Numbered from the stretch's first letter, positions 1-7,781 are shown. The stretch: 13,401 nt of DNA from CAZNRY01 sp964575675 (GCA_964575675.1 CAZNRY010000115.1:1-13401), one strand, 5' to 3'. Notes: generated from the letters alone by a model not told the origin. Numbers and translations are program-made.

Positions 1-1
1 G

Positions 2-1573
2 AGCAGACCCTCCGACGATTCGTACGGGGCCTCCAGGGCGCAGCTCGAGGAGATCGGCGTGCTGCCCGCCCACCAAGCCGGTTATGCGGGATCTCGCGTC
101 CTCCTGATGATGCTCGACACGGGCTACCGCAAGGACCATGAGGCGTTCGCCCTTTCCCGCGTCCTCGCCGAACACGACTTCATCTTCGGCGACGGAGACA
201 CCCAGAACGAACCGGCGGACGATCCCTCGCAGCACTGGCACGGTACGGCGACCTGGTCCGCTGCGGGAGGATACAAGCCGGGGGCGATCATCGGGCCCGC
301 CTACGGAGCAACCTTCCTTCTCGCGAAGACGGAGGACATCCGTTCGGAGACCCCGATCGAAGAGGACAACTACGTCGCGGCCCTCGAGTGGGGCGACTCT
401 CTCGGCGTCGACGTGACCTCCGCCTCGCTCATCTACCTCACCTTCGACGGCGGCGCGGGTTGGACCTATGCGGATCTTGACGGGGACACGGCGCCGATCA
501 CGAGGGCGCTCGACCGGGCTGCCGCCCGCGGGATCCTATGCGTCAACGCCATGGGCAACTACGGGCCGAATCCAGGCTCTCTCGGGGAGCCGGCCGACGC
601 CGATTCGATCCTCGCCTGCGGCGCGGTCGATGAGGCAAATGTGATCGCCAACTTCAGCAGCCGCGGGCCGACGGCGGACGGCCGGATCAAGCCCGAGGTC
701 GTGGCGCGCGGGGTCGCTACCTGGTCCGCCGACGCGAGCGGAATCGATACCTATGCGCCGGTCTCGGGGACGTCGCTGTCGACGCCCCTGATCGGGGGCG
801 CGTCGGCGTTGGTGCTGGAAGCGCACCCCGAGTGGTCGGCCTTTCAGGCGCGCACCGCGCTGATGATGACGGCCGATCGGGCGGGCGCGCCTGGAAACGA
901 CTATGGCCACGGACGGATCAACGTCTGGTCCGCGATCCAGTCGGCGCCGGTGGTCGTACCCGTGCCGTTTGGCCTCGTGACCCCAGCAGCAGGGGAATCG
1001 GTCCCCGGTCTGCGTCCGACCTTCCTTTGGAACCGGTCGCTCGACCCCCAGGGGGGAAGCCTGAGCTACGAGTTGTGGATCGACGAAGAGGATGGCTTCC
1101 CGAGCCCGAGGATCTACGCCGATCTGGCCGACACAAGTTACACGCTCCCCGATCTCCTCTCCCCGGCGACCGTCTATCGCTGGCGGGTGATCGCGGAGGA
1201 ACCCGATGGCTACCGGAGACTCGCGCGAGAGGATCGAACCTTCGAGACGCCCCAGGCCGCGGATGTCGCGGACCTTCCGCCCGCACCGGTCCGATGGGTG
1301 TTGCAAGCCTCTCCGAATCCATGGCGCTCGGGGACCGTTCTGCGCTGGTATGCCCCTGCCGGAAGCGTGCGGCAGGCCATACGCCTCACCATTCTCGATC
1401 CAGCCGGACGGCGTCTCCATCGCGAGCGCCTGACCGTGACCGGTGCCGGCTGGAATGAAACCCGATGGGACCCGCGCACGGCCGACGGCGCGGCCTTAAC
1501 GCCCGGGGTCTACCTCGCCCTGCTCGAGGCTCCGGGCTACACTGCCAGGACGAAGATCGTCCTCACCCGCTAG
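2..1573 (+). CDS. Secreted subtilisin-like (S8) serine protease with C-terminal FnIII-like and FlgD/T9SS-type Ig domains, 5'-truncated by window edge
   Basis: Extracellular serine endopeptidase of the subtilase family. The frame is open from base 2, and residues encoded before the first GTG (59) already look like subtilase sequence (SYGASRAQLEEIGV), so the true start lies outside the window. Numbering from the codon at 59, the triad is Asp20 (LDTGY, codon at 116), His61 (WHGTA) and Ser239 (SGTSLSTP, codon at 773), with the oxyanion Asn at 167 (MGNYG). All catalytic residues are intact. Residues about 300-395 resemble a fibronectin III-like domain. Residues about 415-504 (SPNPWRSGTVLRW ... GVYLALLEA ... 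KIVLTR) match the FlgD Ig-like/type IX secretion C-terminal sorting pattern, suggesting export across the outer membrane. Signal peptide and prodomain would lie upstream. The stop is only 21 bp before the next gene, so the two are probably co-transcribed. Family assignment is firm; T9SS use is inferred. Confidence 0.93.
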   Translation, partial: SRPSDDSYGASRAQLEEIGVLPAHQAGYAGSRVLLMMLDTGYRKDHEAFALSRVLAEHDFIFGDGDTQNEPADDPSQHWHGTATWSAAGGYKPGAIIGPAYGATFLLAKTEDIRSETPIEEDNYVAALEWGDSLGVDVTSASLIYLTFDGGAGWTYADLDGDTAPITRALDRAAARGILCVNAMGNYGPNPGSLGEPADADSILACGAVDEANVIANFSSRGPTADGRIKPEVVARGVATWSADASGIDTYAPVSGTSLSTPLIGGASALVLEAHPEWSAFQARTALMMTADRAGAPGNDYGHGRINVWSAIQSAPVVVPVPFGLVTPAAGESVPGLRPTFLWNRSLDPQGGSLSYELWIDEEDGFPSPRIYADLADTSYTLPDLLSPATVYRWRVIAEEPDGYRRLAREDRTFETPQAADVADLPPAPVRWVLQASPNPWRSGTVLRWYAPAGSVRQAIRLTILDPAGRRLHRERLTVTGAGWNETRWDPRTADGAALTPGVYLALLEAPGYTARTKIVLTR

Positions 1574-1594
1574 ACGGGAGATCGGAAGCGGCAG

Positions 1595-2353
1595 ATGGCG
1601 AATGCATGGACGCAAGAAGGAATGGTTCGGCTCCTGCTGGATGCAGCGTTGGCCCACCGCGTGCGCGGCGAGTGGAATCGCGCCCGAACCCTCATGACCG
1701 AGGCGCTCGAACTCGCGGAAGGCGAGAAACAGACTGCATGGGTCGCCGCGGCCCGGGCCAGCCTGGGTGTGCTCGAGCGCGACGAGGGTAACCTCGAAGC
1801 GGCGGGTTCACAGCTCCAACATGCGATGCGGCTCAGGCGGGAGAACGCGGATCGGACCGGCCTCGCGCGTGCACTCGGAGACCTAGCCGGGGTGCATCTC
1901 GACGCGGGCCGCTCGGAGGATGCAACGACATGCATCGGCGAGGCGATGGCCATCTCTTCCGGCCTCGACCTCGGAAGGACGCGGGCCGAGGTTCTCGAAC
2001 AGGGGGGACTCGTCCACGCTCACCTCGGCGACCGCTCGCGCGCGCTCGATTGCTTCGCCGAATCGGAGGAGATCTATCGGGGGCTCGGCGACCTCGCCGC
2101 GGCGCGACGCGTACGGGCCCAGGTTGAACGTCTCGGTCCGAAGCAAGAGGGGAGCAATCTCGACAGCGAGATCACCGCTATCGAGCGAAGCCGATTGCTG
2201 AGCGCCCTCGAAGGTGAGGGATGGAATCAGTCGCGCGCGGCGCGTCGTCTTGGGGTCACGGAGACGCGGGTCAGAAACCTGATGCGCCGCCACGGGTTGA
2301 AGCCACGGAATCGCCGCGGCCGCCCCCGCAAGGGCGCGGAGTCTTCCCGGTAG
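1595..2353 (+). CDS. TPR-repeat regulator with C-terminal Fis-type helix-turn-helix and AT-hook-like tail, no AAA+ domain
   Basis: Probable cytoplasmic DNA-binding regulator of 252 residues. Residues about 10-180 form four or five TPR-type helical hairpins (for example ARASLGVLERDEGNLEAA and LGDLAGVHLDAGRSEDA), a protein- or peptide-binding scaffold. Residues 199-235 form a Fis/HTH_8 helix-turn-helix (LLSALEGEGWNQSRAARRLG, then VTETRVRNLMRRHGL), the type normally found at the C-terminus of sigma54 activators. The tail RRGRPRKG (240-247) contains an RGRP core like an AT-hook. No receiver, GAF or AAA+ segment is present. The start at 1595 has a weak GGAAG at 1584-1588; ATG 1622 is an alternative but has no usable spacing. 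It lies 21 bp behind the protease gene, so one of the two could control the other. Domain calls are good; target and signal are unknown. Confidence 0.82.
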   Translation: MANAWTQEGMVRLLLDAALAHRVRGEWNRARTLMTEALELAEGEKQTAWVAAARASLGVLERDEGNLEAAGSQLQHAMRLRRENADRTGLARALGDLAGVHLDAGRSEDATTCIGEAMAISSGLDLGRTRAEVLEQGGLVHAHLGDRSRALDCFAESEEIYRGLGDLAAARRVRAQVERLGPKQEGSNLDSEITAIERSRLLSALEGEGWNQSRAARRLGVTETRVRNLMRRHGLKPRNRRGRPRKGAESSR

Positions 2354-2438
2354 GGGAACATCCCCGGGCGACCGAGAGGTGCGGGGGCCGCCCTGCCCCG
2401 GGCGCGTTCGCGCGGGCCTTGCGGCCGCCGGAGGATCG

Positions 2439-2642
2439 ATGCCGACGATCTATGACAGCATTCGAGAGATGAAGGAGAAGAACCCGCGCATCGAGTTTCG
2501 CGCGATGGAGCCCGGGCAGGTTCAACGATTCCTCACGAAGCTCGGCTATCTCGGCCCCTACGACCGCTGCAAGTACGACGTGATCTACTTCCAGGAGGAT
2601 GGAAGGGAGAAGGCGATGGTCGTGTGGGGGCTCGTCGAGTAG
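2439..2642 (+). CDS. Small conserved-looking hypothetical protein (67 aa)
   Basis: I do not recognise this protein. ATG 2439 is preceded by GGAGG at 2430-2434 (4-nt spacing). The in-frame start further upstream (2379) has no such site and would add a low-complexity Arg/Pro/Gly stretch, so 2439 is preferred. The product is charged and soluble, with no signal peptide or membrane segment. It begins MPTIYDSIREMKEKNPRIEF, has a central GYLGPYDRCKYDVIYF and ends MVVWGLVE. The single Cys43 and the Tyr/Lys/Asp pattern suggest a compact alpha/beta fold. It lies 85 bp downstream of the TPR-HTH regulator on the same strand and may be the last gene of that unit. A 10-bp inverted repeat follows 7 bp after the stop. 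Coding status rests on the ribosome-binding site, amino-acid composition and position. Confidence 0.62.
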   Translation: MPTIYDSIREMKEKNPRIEFRAMEPGQVQRFLTKLGYLGPYDRCKYDVIYFQEDGREKAMVVWGLVE

Positions 2643-2649
2643 GAAAGAA

Positions 2650-2696
2650 CCGCGCCTCCCGGCTGGCTGGGCTCGGATGTGAGGTAGGAGGCGCGG
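2650..2696 (+). terminator. Perfect 10-bp inverted repeat downstream of the small gene, possible transcription terminator
   Basis: CCGCGCCTCC (2650-2659) is exactly complementary to GGAGGCGCGG (2687-2696), with a 27-nt loop. It starts 7 bp after the stop of the 67-aa gene. No T-tract follows, so this is not a textbook intrinsic terminator. Its place at the end of the + strand unit makes a termination or 3'-end-stabilising role the simplest reading. Confidence 0.4.
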
Positions 2697-2948
2697 CTCA
2701 TGACTCTCTTGATTTCCAACCCCGGCTCTCCCTGACCCAACCCATCCACCCTTCGTGAGAGCGCGAGGCCGCACGCAGGTCAGGAGCAGGGGGCGTGCCG
2801 TCGGCCGGACCGTAAGTCTCCCAACGGGATCCGGCACACGGACGCAGACGCCACCCTCCCGGAGTCATGCAATCTGCGCGTCTGTTCCTGCGGATCGCAC
2901 GCCCCGAATGAGTCGCCAAGCGCGCGCGAACCGCGCTGCCCGCTCTCT
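2697..2948. other. Non-coding interval, no recognisable feature
   Basis: This is part of the 441-bp gap between two convergent genes. I read both strands and see no tRNA, no plausible coding frame, no CRISPR-like repeat and no clear promoter here. Open frames crossing it are Arg/Ser/Pro-rich products typical of GC-rich non-coding DNA. Confidence 0.5.
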
Positions 2949-2987
2949 CTCAGATCCGGTTGCTAAACCAGTTTGAGTAGATCTGAG
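2949..2987. repeat. 8-bp inverted repeat overlapping the left arm of the 117-bp element
   Basis: CTCAGATC (2949-2956) pairs exactly with GATCTGAG (2980-2987), and the interior holds a further GGTT/AACC pair (2958-2961 with 2966-2969). The right half, 2983-2987, is also used by the longer 2983-2991/3059-3067 pairing, so the two foldings exclude each other. Confidence 0.45.
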
Positions 2988-3083
2988 AAGCTCGCCGCGT
3001 GCATCCACTCGGCTAGGGCTTTCTCCCCGGGGCGCCGGACCTCGCGGCGCGCGGGCTCGCTTCTCAGCCGAAGTGAAACTGGT
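2967..3083. repeat. 117-bp element bounded by 25-nt imperfect inverted repeats
   Basis: The left arm 2967-2991 and right arm 3059-3083 are each 25 nt. The outer 8 nt (ACCAGTTT / AAACTGGT) and inner 9 nt (CTGAGAAGC / GCTTCTCAG) are perfectly complementary, and the middle 8 nt diverge in both arms. Inside, CGCCGCG (2993-2999) pairs with CGCGGCG (3043-3049), and CCCCGGGG lies at 3025-3032. The right end touches the stop codon (3084-3086) of the - strand gene. It could be a small non-autonomous mobile or palindromic element, a paired protein-binding site, or a large 3'-UTR hairpin of that gene. No T-tract flanks it. Confidence 0.5.
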
Positions 3084-4595
3084 CTAGTTCACATTCTCCC
3101 CGCGATCGCTTCCCTTCCCGTGGAGGAGAGACTCGATCACCCAGCCAACCTCCTCATCCATGTAGGGCGAGTAGCCCACGTGGCGGAAACGAAGTTGGCC
3201 CTCCTGATCGAGGACGAAGAGGGTGGGGATCCCCGAAACCTCGTAAGCCTGCGCGTCCTCGGGGCTCGCGAGGCCGACCGTCATCGGGTAGCTGTTTTCT
3301 TTCCAGTAGGGGGCGACCTTCGTGCGCCCCGGATCCCGCTCCCAGACATTCATGCAGAGGATCTCGACCGGCTCTTCCTTCATCGCGACGTGCAGGTCCT
3401 TGACGAGGGGTAGGGTCATCCGGCAGGGGCTGCACCACGTCGCCCAGAAGTCCAGAACCACGACCTTTCCCTTCAGGCCGCCGAGCGACACCCGCGTGCT
3501 GTCGAGGGTCATGACGTCGAATGCAGGGGCGGGCTTCGAGAGGAGCTTCGAGAGGATATCGCTCTTGCGCGCGGGGGCGTCCTTGTCGTGTTGAGACTTG
3601 AACTCCTTCACGATCGCCGCAAAAGCGGGGTCCCCGCGCAGAGGGGCAAGCTCCTGATCCCTCTCTGCCTCGCGGTAGTTGGCATACCCCCGCTTGGATG
3701 CCTTCCGGAGCCAGTCGATCGCGGCGGCCTTGTCGCCGGCCGCCAGGGCCTTTGCTGCCCGGTAGGCCTCGGCCCCGTCATCGGCGGCGATGCCGGCCAG
3801 CTCGACCTGCGCCTTCACCGCGTCGGCGGGGCGCCCCTGCTTCCGGCATGCCTCGATCAGTGCCTTGCGCGCAGCGCGGCTCTCTGGGTTGGCCTTGATG
3901 AACTCTTCGACGCGGGACAGCGCTTCCCCTGGCCGGCCAGCCTGCTCGAGGTCCCGAGCCTGTTGCTGGATCGGCTGGAACGACTTGGGCTCGACGATTT
4001 CGCTAAGCTCCCGAACCTTGATCCCCGCCTCCCAGTCGCGGGAGATCTCGTATCCGAGGGCCAGGGATTGGTAGCCGTACGGATGGTCTGGGCGCATCCG
4101 GACGGCCTCGAAGAGCAGGGGGAAGGCCTCCTGCTGGTTGGGCATCGGCGAGGAAAGGAGCGATAAGGCGAGGGCGCAACGTGCATGAAAATGCTTCGGA
4201 TCATGACGCAGCGCCCGGCGGAAATAGGTCGCGCCGGACGTTTTCTCGAAGAGCCCCGCGAGGTACTGCGCATCCGCATTCGCCGTGTCCTTCTCGGCCC
4301 GTTCCTTGTATTTCGGCTGGATTTTCGACCACTCGTCGAGCACGCGCGAAACGCCGAGGTAATGCCGGTGCAGGTCCATCCAATCAGGGTGCTTCTCGAG
4401 AAGCGCCTCGATCCGGCTCATGTAACTCCGCAGGCCCTCCTCATCGCGGATCGTCTCGTAGTCATCCAGGATCTGGCGGAGTTCCGGCGCGGGCTTCCAG
4501 GGGGCCGGCTTCAAGTCATCCGGAAGCGGGGGAACCGCCGCGAAGGCTGCGGTGGCGACGAGGATGAGAAGGGCAAGCAGGGCGAGTGGGCGCAT
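3084..4595 (-). CDS. Exported TPR protein with C-terminal TlpA/ResA-like thioredoxin domain
   Basis: Predicted periplasmic thiol-disulfide protein of 503 residues. The start at 4595 is chosen because AGGAGG (4606-4601) lies 5 nt upstream and the protein then begins directly with a signal peptide (MRPLALLALLILVATAAFA, likely cut before Ala20). There is no lipobox Cys. Residues about 40-335 are helical repeats of the TPR type (for example DAQYLAGLFEKTSGATYFRRAL and EAGIKVRELSEIVEP). Residues about 352-490 are a thioredoxin fold of the TlpA/ResA/DsbE kind, with FWATWCSPC (active-site Cys388 and Cys391) and the cis-Pro loop GIPT (Pro457). Family members reduce or isomerise periplasmic disulfides, often for cytochrome c or secreted proteins. 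The TPR part may choose the client; that is inferred. It lies 101 bp downstream of the metalloprotease gene on the same strand. Confidence 0.88.
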   Translation of the reverse strand: MRPLALLALLILVATAAFAAVPPLPDDLKPAPWKPAPELRQILDDYETIRDEEGLRSYMSRIEALLEKHPDWMDLHRHYLGVSRVLDEWSKIQPKYKERAEKDTANADAQYLAGLFEKTSGATYFRRALRHDPKHFHARCALALSLLSSPMPNQQEAFPLLFEAVRMRPDHPYGYQSLALGYEISRDWEAGIKVRELSEIVEPKSFQPIQQQARDLEQAGRPGEALSRVEEFIKANPESRAARKALIEACRKQGRPADAVKAQVELAGIAADDGAEAYRAAKALAAGDKAAAIDWLRKASKRGYANYREAERDQELAPLRGDPAFAAIVKEFKSQHDKDAPARKSDILSKLLSKPAPAFDVMTLDSTRVSLGGLKGKVVVLDFWATWCSPCRMTLPLVKDLHVAMKEEPVEILCMNVWERDPGRTKVAPYWKENSYPMTVGLASPEDAQAYEVSGIPTLFVLDQEGQLRFRHVGYSPYMDEEVGWVIESLLHGKGSDRGENVN

Positions 4596-4600
4596 TCGAT

Positions 4601-4606
4601 CCTCCT
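4601..4606 (-). promoter_or_regulatory. Strong Shine-Dalgarno fixing the start of the TPR-thioredoxin gene
   Basis: AGGAGG on the - strand lies 5 nt before the ATG at 4595-4593. It selects this start over the in-frame ATG at 4625, which would place ten charged residues in front of the signal peptide. Confidence 0.75.
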
Positions 4607-4632
4607 GGGACTCGGGTGCTGGCAAATCGCTG

Positions 4633-4645
4633 CTGAACCCTTCAG
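4633..4645. repeat. Short perfect inverted repeat CTGAA-CCC-TTCAG between the two - strand genes
   Basis: The 13-bp palindrome lies in the 101-bp spacer upstream of the TPR-thioredoxin gene and overlaps a second small pair, AACC/GGTT (4637-4640 with 4645-4648). It may be an operator or a small hairpin, or chance. No matching promoter elements are evident around it. Confidence 0.25.
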
Positions 4646-4696
4646 GTTACGGGGACCAGCGAGAGCGGGCAAGCCGGAAGCCGGGCGGCCCGCCGA

Positions 4697-7663
4697 CTAC
4701 AGTGGAACGCCTTTGTTGAGAGCGGGTTCCGTCGCCGGAGGAGATCCGTCCTGAATCTGGCCGCCCATGAGCCATCGCAGCGTCCGGGGCGGGTTCAAGG
4801 GCATCGCGAAGGGCGTCGCCGTCGTCAGGCGGAAGGACCAGGATCCGCTCAGAGCGCCCCTGCCGAGAGATCGTCCCCACGCGACCGCCGGCAGAACCTG
4901 TAGCGGTCCGACCCGCGACAGGAGGCGGGTCTCTATCCCAAAGGTCGATCGGACGCGCTCGCGCGCAAAGGTTGCGGACGGACGGCCCCAGGGGTGCGCC
5001 GCATCGAGAAAGGGCGCGATCGTCCCTCCTAGGATCGCGAGACCGGGCCCGCGTAAGCCCAGATCGGGCAGCATGGGGAATCGGATTTCGGTTGAGCCAT
5101 GCAGGACGAACCGCGCGGCGCGCGCCTCGGGCCAGCCCCTGAGATAGACGGCCCCGTCAAGACCGGGCCATCCGGCCAGGATCCGCGAGCTCGGGTCGGC
5201 GTCGAGGCCTTCGAATTCCTGGGGGGGGAGATTGCGCGAGGCCCCTCGCAATCCTCCCTCCATCCAGATGAAGGGAAGTCCCGGAAGTCCCACCTCGCGG
5301 GCGAGATACGCGTCAAGGGATCCGCGCGCGAAATCCGCGGCCCCCTGCCAAGCGGCGGCGCCCTTCTTGATGTGCACACTCAGGCCGTACCCGTCGCGGA
5401 TCCCAAGAGGGGTCCGCCCATGGGGTGGCGCCACGGCGAATCCCACGCCTCCCCCCATGACGAGGCTTGACCAGGCCCGCGGCGGTCCCAAAGGGGTAGG
5501 CAACGCACGGCCCCCGAAGCGAGGGAGGCGGCTCTCGGTGCGAACGAAACCGCTCATCCACCCGAAGAGATTTGGATCGGCCTCCTTGTGCAGCGGGCTC
5601 GAGAATGCGATCCCGGTCTGCTCCCGCCGTTCCCACAGGAGCCGTTCATCGAGGAGACGGCGGGGGAAGAGCGTCGATGAGTGGTGGATCGCGAGCCATG
5701 GACCGTATCGAGTGGTCAGGTAGACGAGCGCGCGATCCGGGTTCGACGCGAGGGAGCGGTTCGTGTAGACGTACCCGGCCACCGCGTGATGGAGCAACGG
5801 CTCGGCCCAGAAGCCGAGCCAGCCGGCCCCGGCCCGTCCTCCCTCCGGGCCGACAAGCGGGATCTGAAGCCAGGAACGCATCTGCGCGGAGGCTCGATAA
5901 GGGAACGGCCCTCGGATCCCGGGCTCTCGCTCGTCCGGCGCAACCGCGGCATCTTGTGGAAACGGATAGGGATGATCCATGACCGCGCGCCGGGGGCGGC
6001 GGGTGGAGGCGAGTCGAAGAATGGGCGAGGCCTCGCGCGACGTGCGATCGGAGACGATGAGAGAGTCACCCAGGTGCCCGACCAACTCAACGCCTGTTCC
6101 CAGCGCAGTCCGCAGCGTGTCCGCCTCGATCCGTCCCCCGCGCGGCCACCGGGCGGTGCGAATCTGCGAGAGCCCCCCCGCGTGCGAGGTCCACGCTATC
6201 CTGAGCGTGTCCAGCCATGCGGTTGCGCGCGCTTCCCCGGAGGAAACGCCGAAGCGGAGCGTGTCGACCGATTGATGCCCGACCGTGAAACCCCAGAGTC
6301 CCCGCCTTCCGTCGGGTTCGACGGCCGACAGCACGAGGCGCCTCCCGTCGCCGGAGGCCGCGAGTGAGTGCGTGCTCCAGCCGCGAGGCCATCGGAAGAG
6401 GGTCTCGATCGCGACCGGCCCTCGAGAAGCGGGAATCGGGGCATGAACCAGCGCGCCGCCCATCGGCGCGTCGGCGATCGCGACGAGTCGTCGTCCGGAC
6501 AAGGTGTCGACCTCGACCAACCGCTCCCCCGATGTGAGGAATCGAGAGCCGGACGACGGATCCCATGCGGAGAGATCCTGGACGATCGATCCGTGCGCCG
6601 CGCGGTGCCAGCGCGGCACGAGAATGCGACCGCCGGGGAGAGGAACCGCCCGGCTGGTGACGCCGCCCGCAATGACCCTCTTCGGCCGCGCATTCCCCTC
6701 TCTTCGAAAGAGGGAGGATTCGGGACGTCGAGGGTGGGACTGTCCCGTCCACCATTCGACGCCATCCGCCCCCCGAGCCACACGCTGTGCAGCCGCCAGC
6801 GGCGCTTTCAGGCGCACGCCGATTGAGTCGGGATTCTCTCCCATCCGGTAGCGTTCTCCATAGAAGGCGATCATCTCCCGGCGGAAACGACCGTAGACGC
6901 CCTCATGGCGCTTTCCCAACGCCCGGCGCTCTGCGGCATCGTAGTCATAGAGACGAAGACTCCCGCTCGGTCGAATCAAGCGCGAGATGGTGGTGTCGCC
7001 AAAGGTCGACGCGAGCCATCTGACGCGCGCGTTTCCCTGCGCGTAGAGCAGACGTCCGTCCTTGGGCCAGCGACCGAGTCCTTCGTCCAGGATTGCGGCG
7101 CTGATCGTGCCGTCTCCGCGCAGGACATTCCACGTCTCCGCCGTCCATTGGGCGACCCCCTCGTGAAGCCAGCGCGGAGGCGACTTGCCCGCAACATCGG
7201 CCAGGAGACCGAGCCAGGTCTTCGATGCCCACGCAACCAAGATGTGGGCGTACTCGTGGACGAGGACTTCCTCGAACCATCTCCTGCCCCCTGCGAACGC
7301 CCGGCTGCTCGCGTGCGACGGGATCCAGACGAAGAAGTAGTCGTGCCCGACTGCCATTCCGTTGGCGATCTGGTCCTGATCGGAGAGGTACACGCGCGTC
7401 CGCCTCGGAGGGATGATGTCGAGGCGGCGACACAGGGGACCGTGAAACCGTTCGAGGATCGACGCCGCGTCCCTTGCCCATGGCTCGAGGGGGTCATGGA
7501 AGAAGATCTGGAAGTGCTCGGTCCTGAACTCCTGCCAGCGGAGTTCCGGATGGTTACGCTCGTTCAAGAGAACGAAGGCTCCCTGCGCGGAAACGGATGC
7601 GGCGGTTGGCAAGCCGATTGCGAGGAGAAGCAGCACGGTGCGAGCTGATCGAAGGAGATTCAT
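4697..7663 (-). CDS. Exported gluzincin-type HEXXH metalloprotease fused to a beta-propeller-like region and an outer-membrane barrel-like C-terminus
   Basis: Predicted envelope zinc protease of 988 residues. The start at 7663 gives a clean signal peptide (MNLLRSARTVLLLLAIGLPT, then ASVSAQ). The in-frame ATG at 7768 lies upstream of the inferred transcription start and adds an Arg/Pro-rich tail. Residues about 40-270 form the protease domain: HEYAH (136-140) and RWLHEGVAQWTAE with the third ligand Glu168, as in peptidase MA-like gluzincins. Residues about 290-560 show repeated short strands with SGDGRRLVLSA-like motifs, suggestive of a TolB/WD40-like propeller. Residues about 590-952 (RSWLQIPLVGPEGG ..., alternating aromatic/polar strands, last strand SWSFRLTTATPF) look like an outer-membrane barrel of the surface-antigen type. 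A 36-residue tail after the last strand is unusual for a barrel. Zinc motif call is firm; propeller and barrel are by eye. Confidence 0.82.
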   Translation of the reverse strand: MNLLRSARTVLLLLAIGLPTAASVSAQGAFVLLNERNHPELRWQEFRTEHFQIFFHDPLEPWARDAASILERFHGPLCRRLDIIPPRRTRVYLSDQDQIANGMAVGHDYFFVWIPSHASSRAFAGGRRWFEEVLVHEYAHILVAWASKTWLGLLADVAGKSPPRWLHEGVAQWTAETWNVLRGDGTISAAILDEGLGRWPKDGRLLYAQGNARVRWLASTFGDTTISRLIRPSGSLRLYDYDAAERRALGKRHEGVYGRFRREMIAFYGERYRMGENPDSIGVRLKAPLAAAQRVARGADGVEWWTGQSHPRRPESSLFRREGNARPKRVIAGGVTSRAVPLPGGRILVPRWHRAAHGSIVQDLSAWDPSSGSRFLTSGERLVEVDTLSGRRLVAIADAPMGGALVHAPIPASRGPVAIETLFRWPRGWSTHSLAASGDGRRLVLSAVEPDGRRGLWGFTVGHQSVDTLRFGVSSGEARATAWLDTLRIAWTSHAGGLSQIRTARWPRGGRIEADTLRTALGTGVELVGHLGDSLIVSDRTSREASPILRLASTRRPRRAVMDHPYPFPQDAAVAPDEREPGIRGPFPYRASAQMRSWLQIPLVGPEGGRAGAGWLGFWAEPLLHHAVAGYVYTNRSLASNPDRALVYLTTRYGPWLAIHHSSTLFPRRLLDERLLWERREQTGIAFSSPLHKEADPNLFGWMSGFVRTESRLPRFGGRALPTPLGPPRAWSSLVMGGGVGFAVAPPHGRTPLGIRDGYGLSVHIKKGAAAWQGAADFARGSLDAYLAREVGLPGLPFIWMEGGLRGASRNLPPQEFEGLDADPSSRILAGWPGLDGAVYLRGWPEARAARFVLHGSTEIRFPMLPDLGLRGPGLAILGGTIAPFLDAAHPWGRPSATFARERVRSTFGIETRLLSRVGPLQVLPAVAWGRSLGRGALSGSWSFRLTTATPFAMPLNPPRTLRWLMGGQIQDGSPPATEPALNKGVPL

Positions 7664-7752
7664 CCGCTGCCTGCCGGGCCTTTCCCGAGGGGCGAATCCG
7701 GGCGGAATCGGGCGATCAGGATCCCGCCGATCGGTGCGTCCCAAGCAGGACG

Positions 7753-7781
7753 AGGCTAACCGGAGCATGAGCGAGCGTCAA
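7753..7781 (-). promoter_or_regulatory. Predicted sigma70-type promoter for the metalloprotease gene
   Basis: On the - strand TTGACG (7781-7776) is followed after exactly 17 nt by TAGCCT (7758-7753). Transcription would begin near 7746, giving a leader of about 83 nt to the ATG at 7663. This agrees with rejecting the longer frame starting at 7768. Confidence 0.45.

Noticed and set aside
59..61. GTG at 59 as the start of the subtilase
   Set aside because: The same frame is open to base 2 and the residues before the GTG already match the family, so the gene begins outside the window.
4596..4625. Ten-residue longer start for the TPR-thioredoxin protein
   Set aside because: The AGGAGG at 4606-4601 lies inside that extension and is correctly spaced for the ATG at 4595.
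7664..7768. Longer N-terminus for the metalloprotease (ATG 7768)
   Set aside because: It would bury the signal peptide behind 35 Arg/Pro-rich residues and start upstream of the inferred transcription start near 7746.
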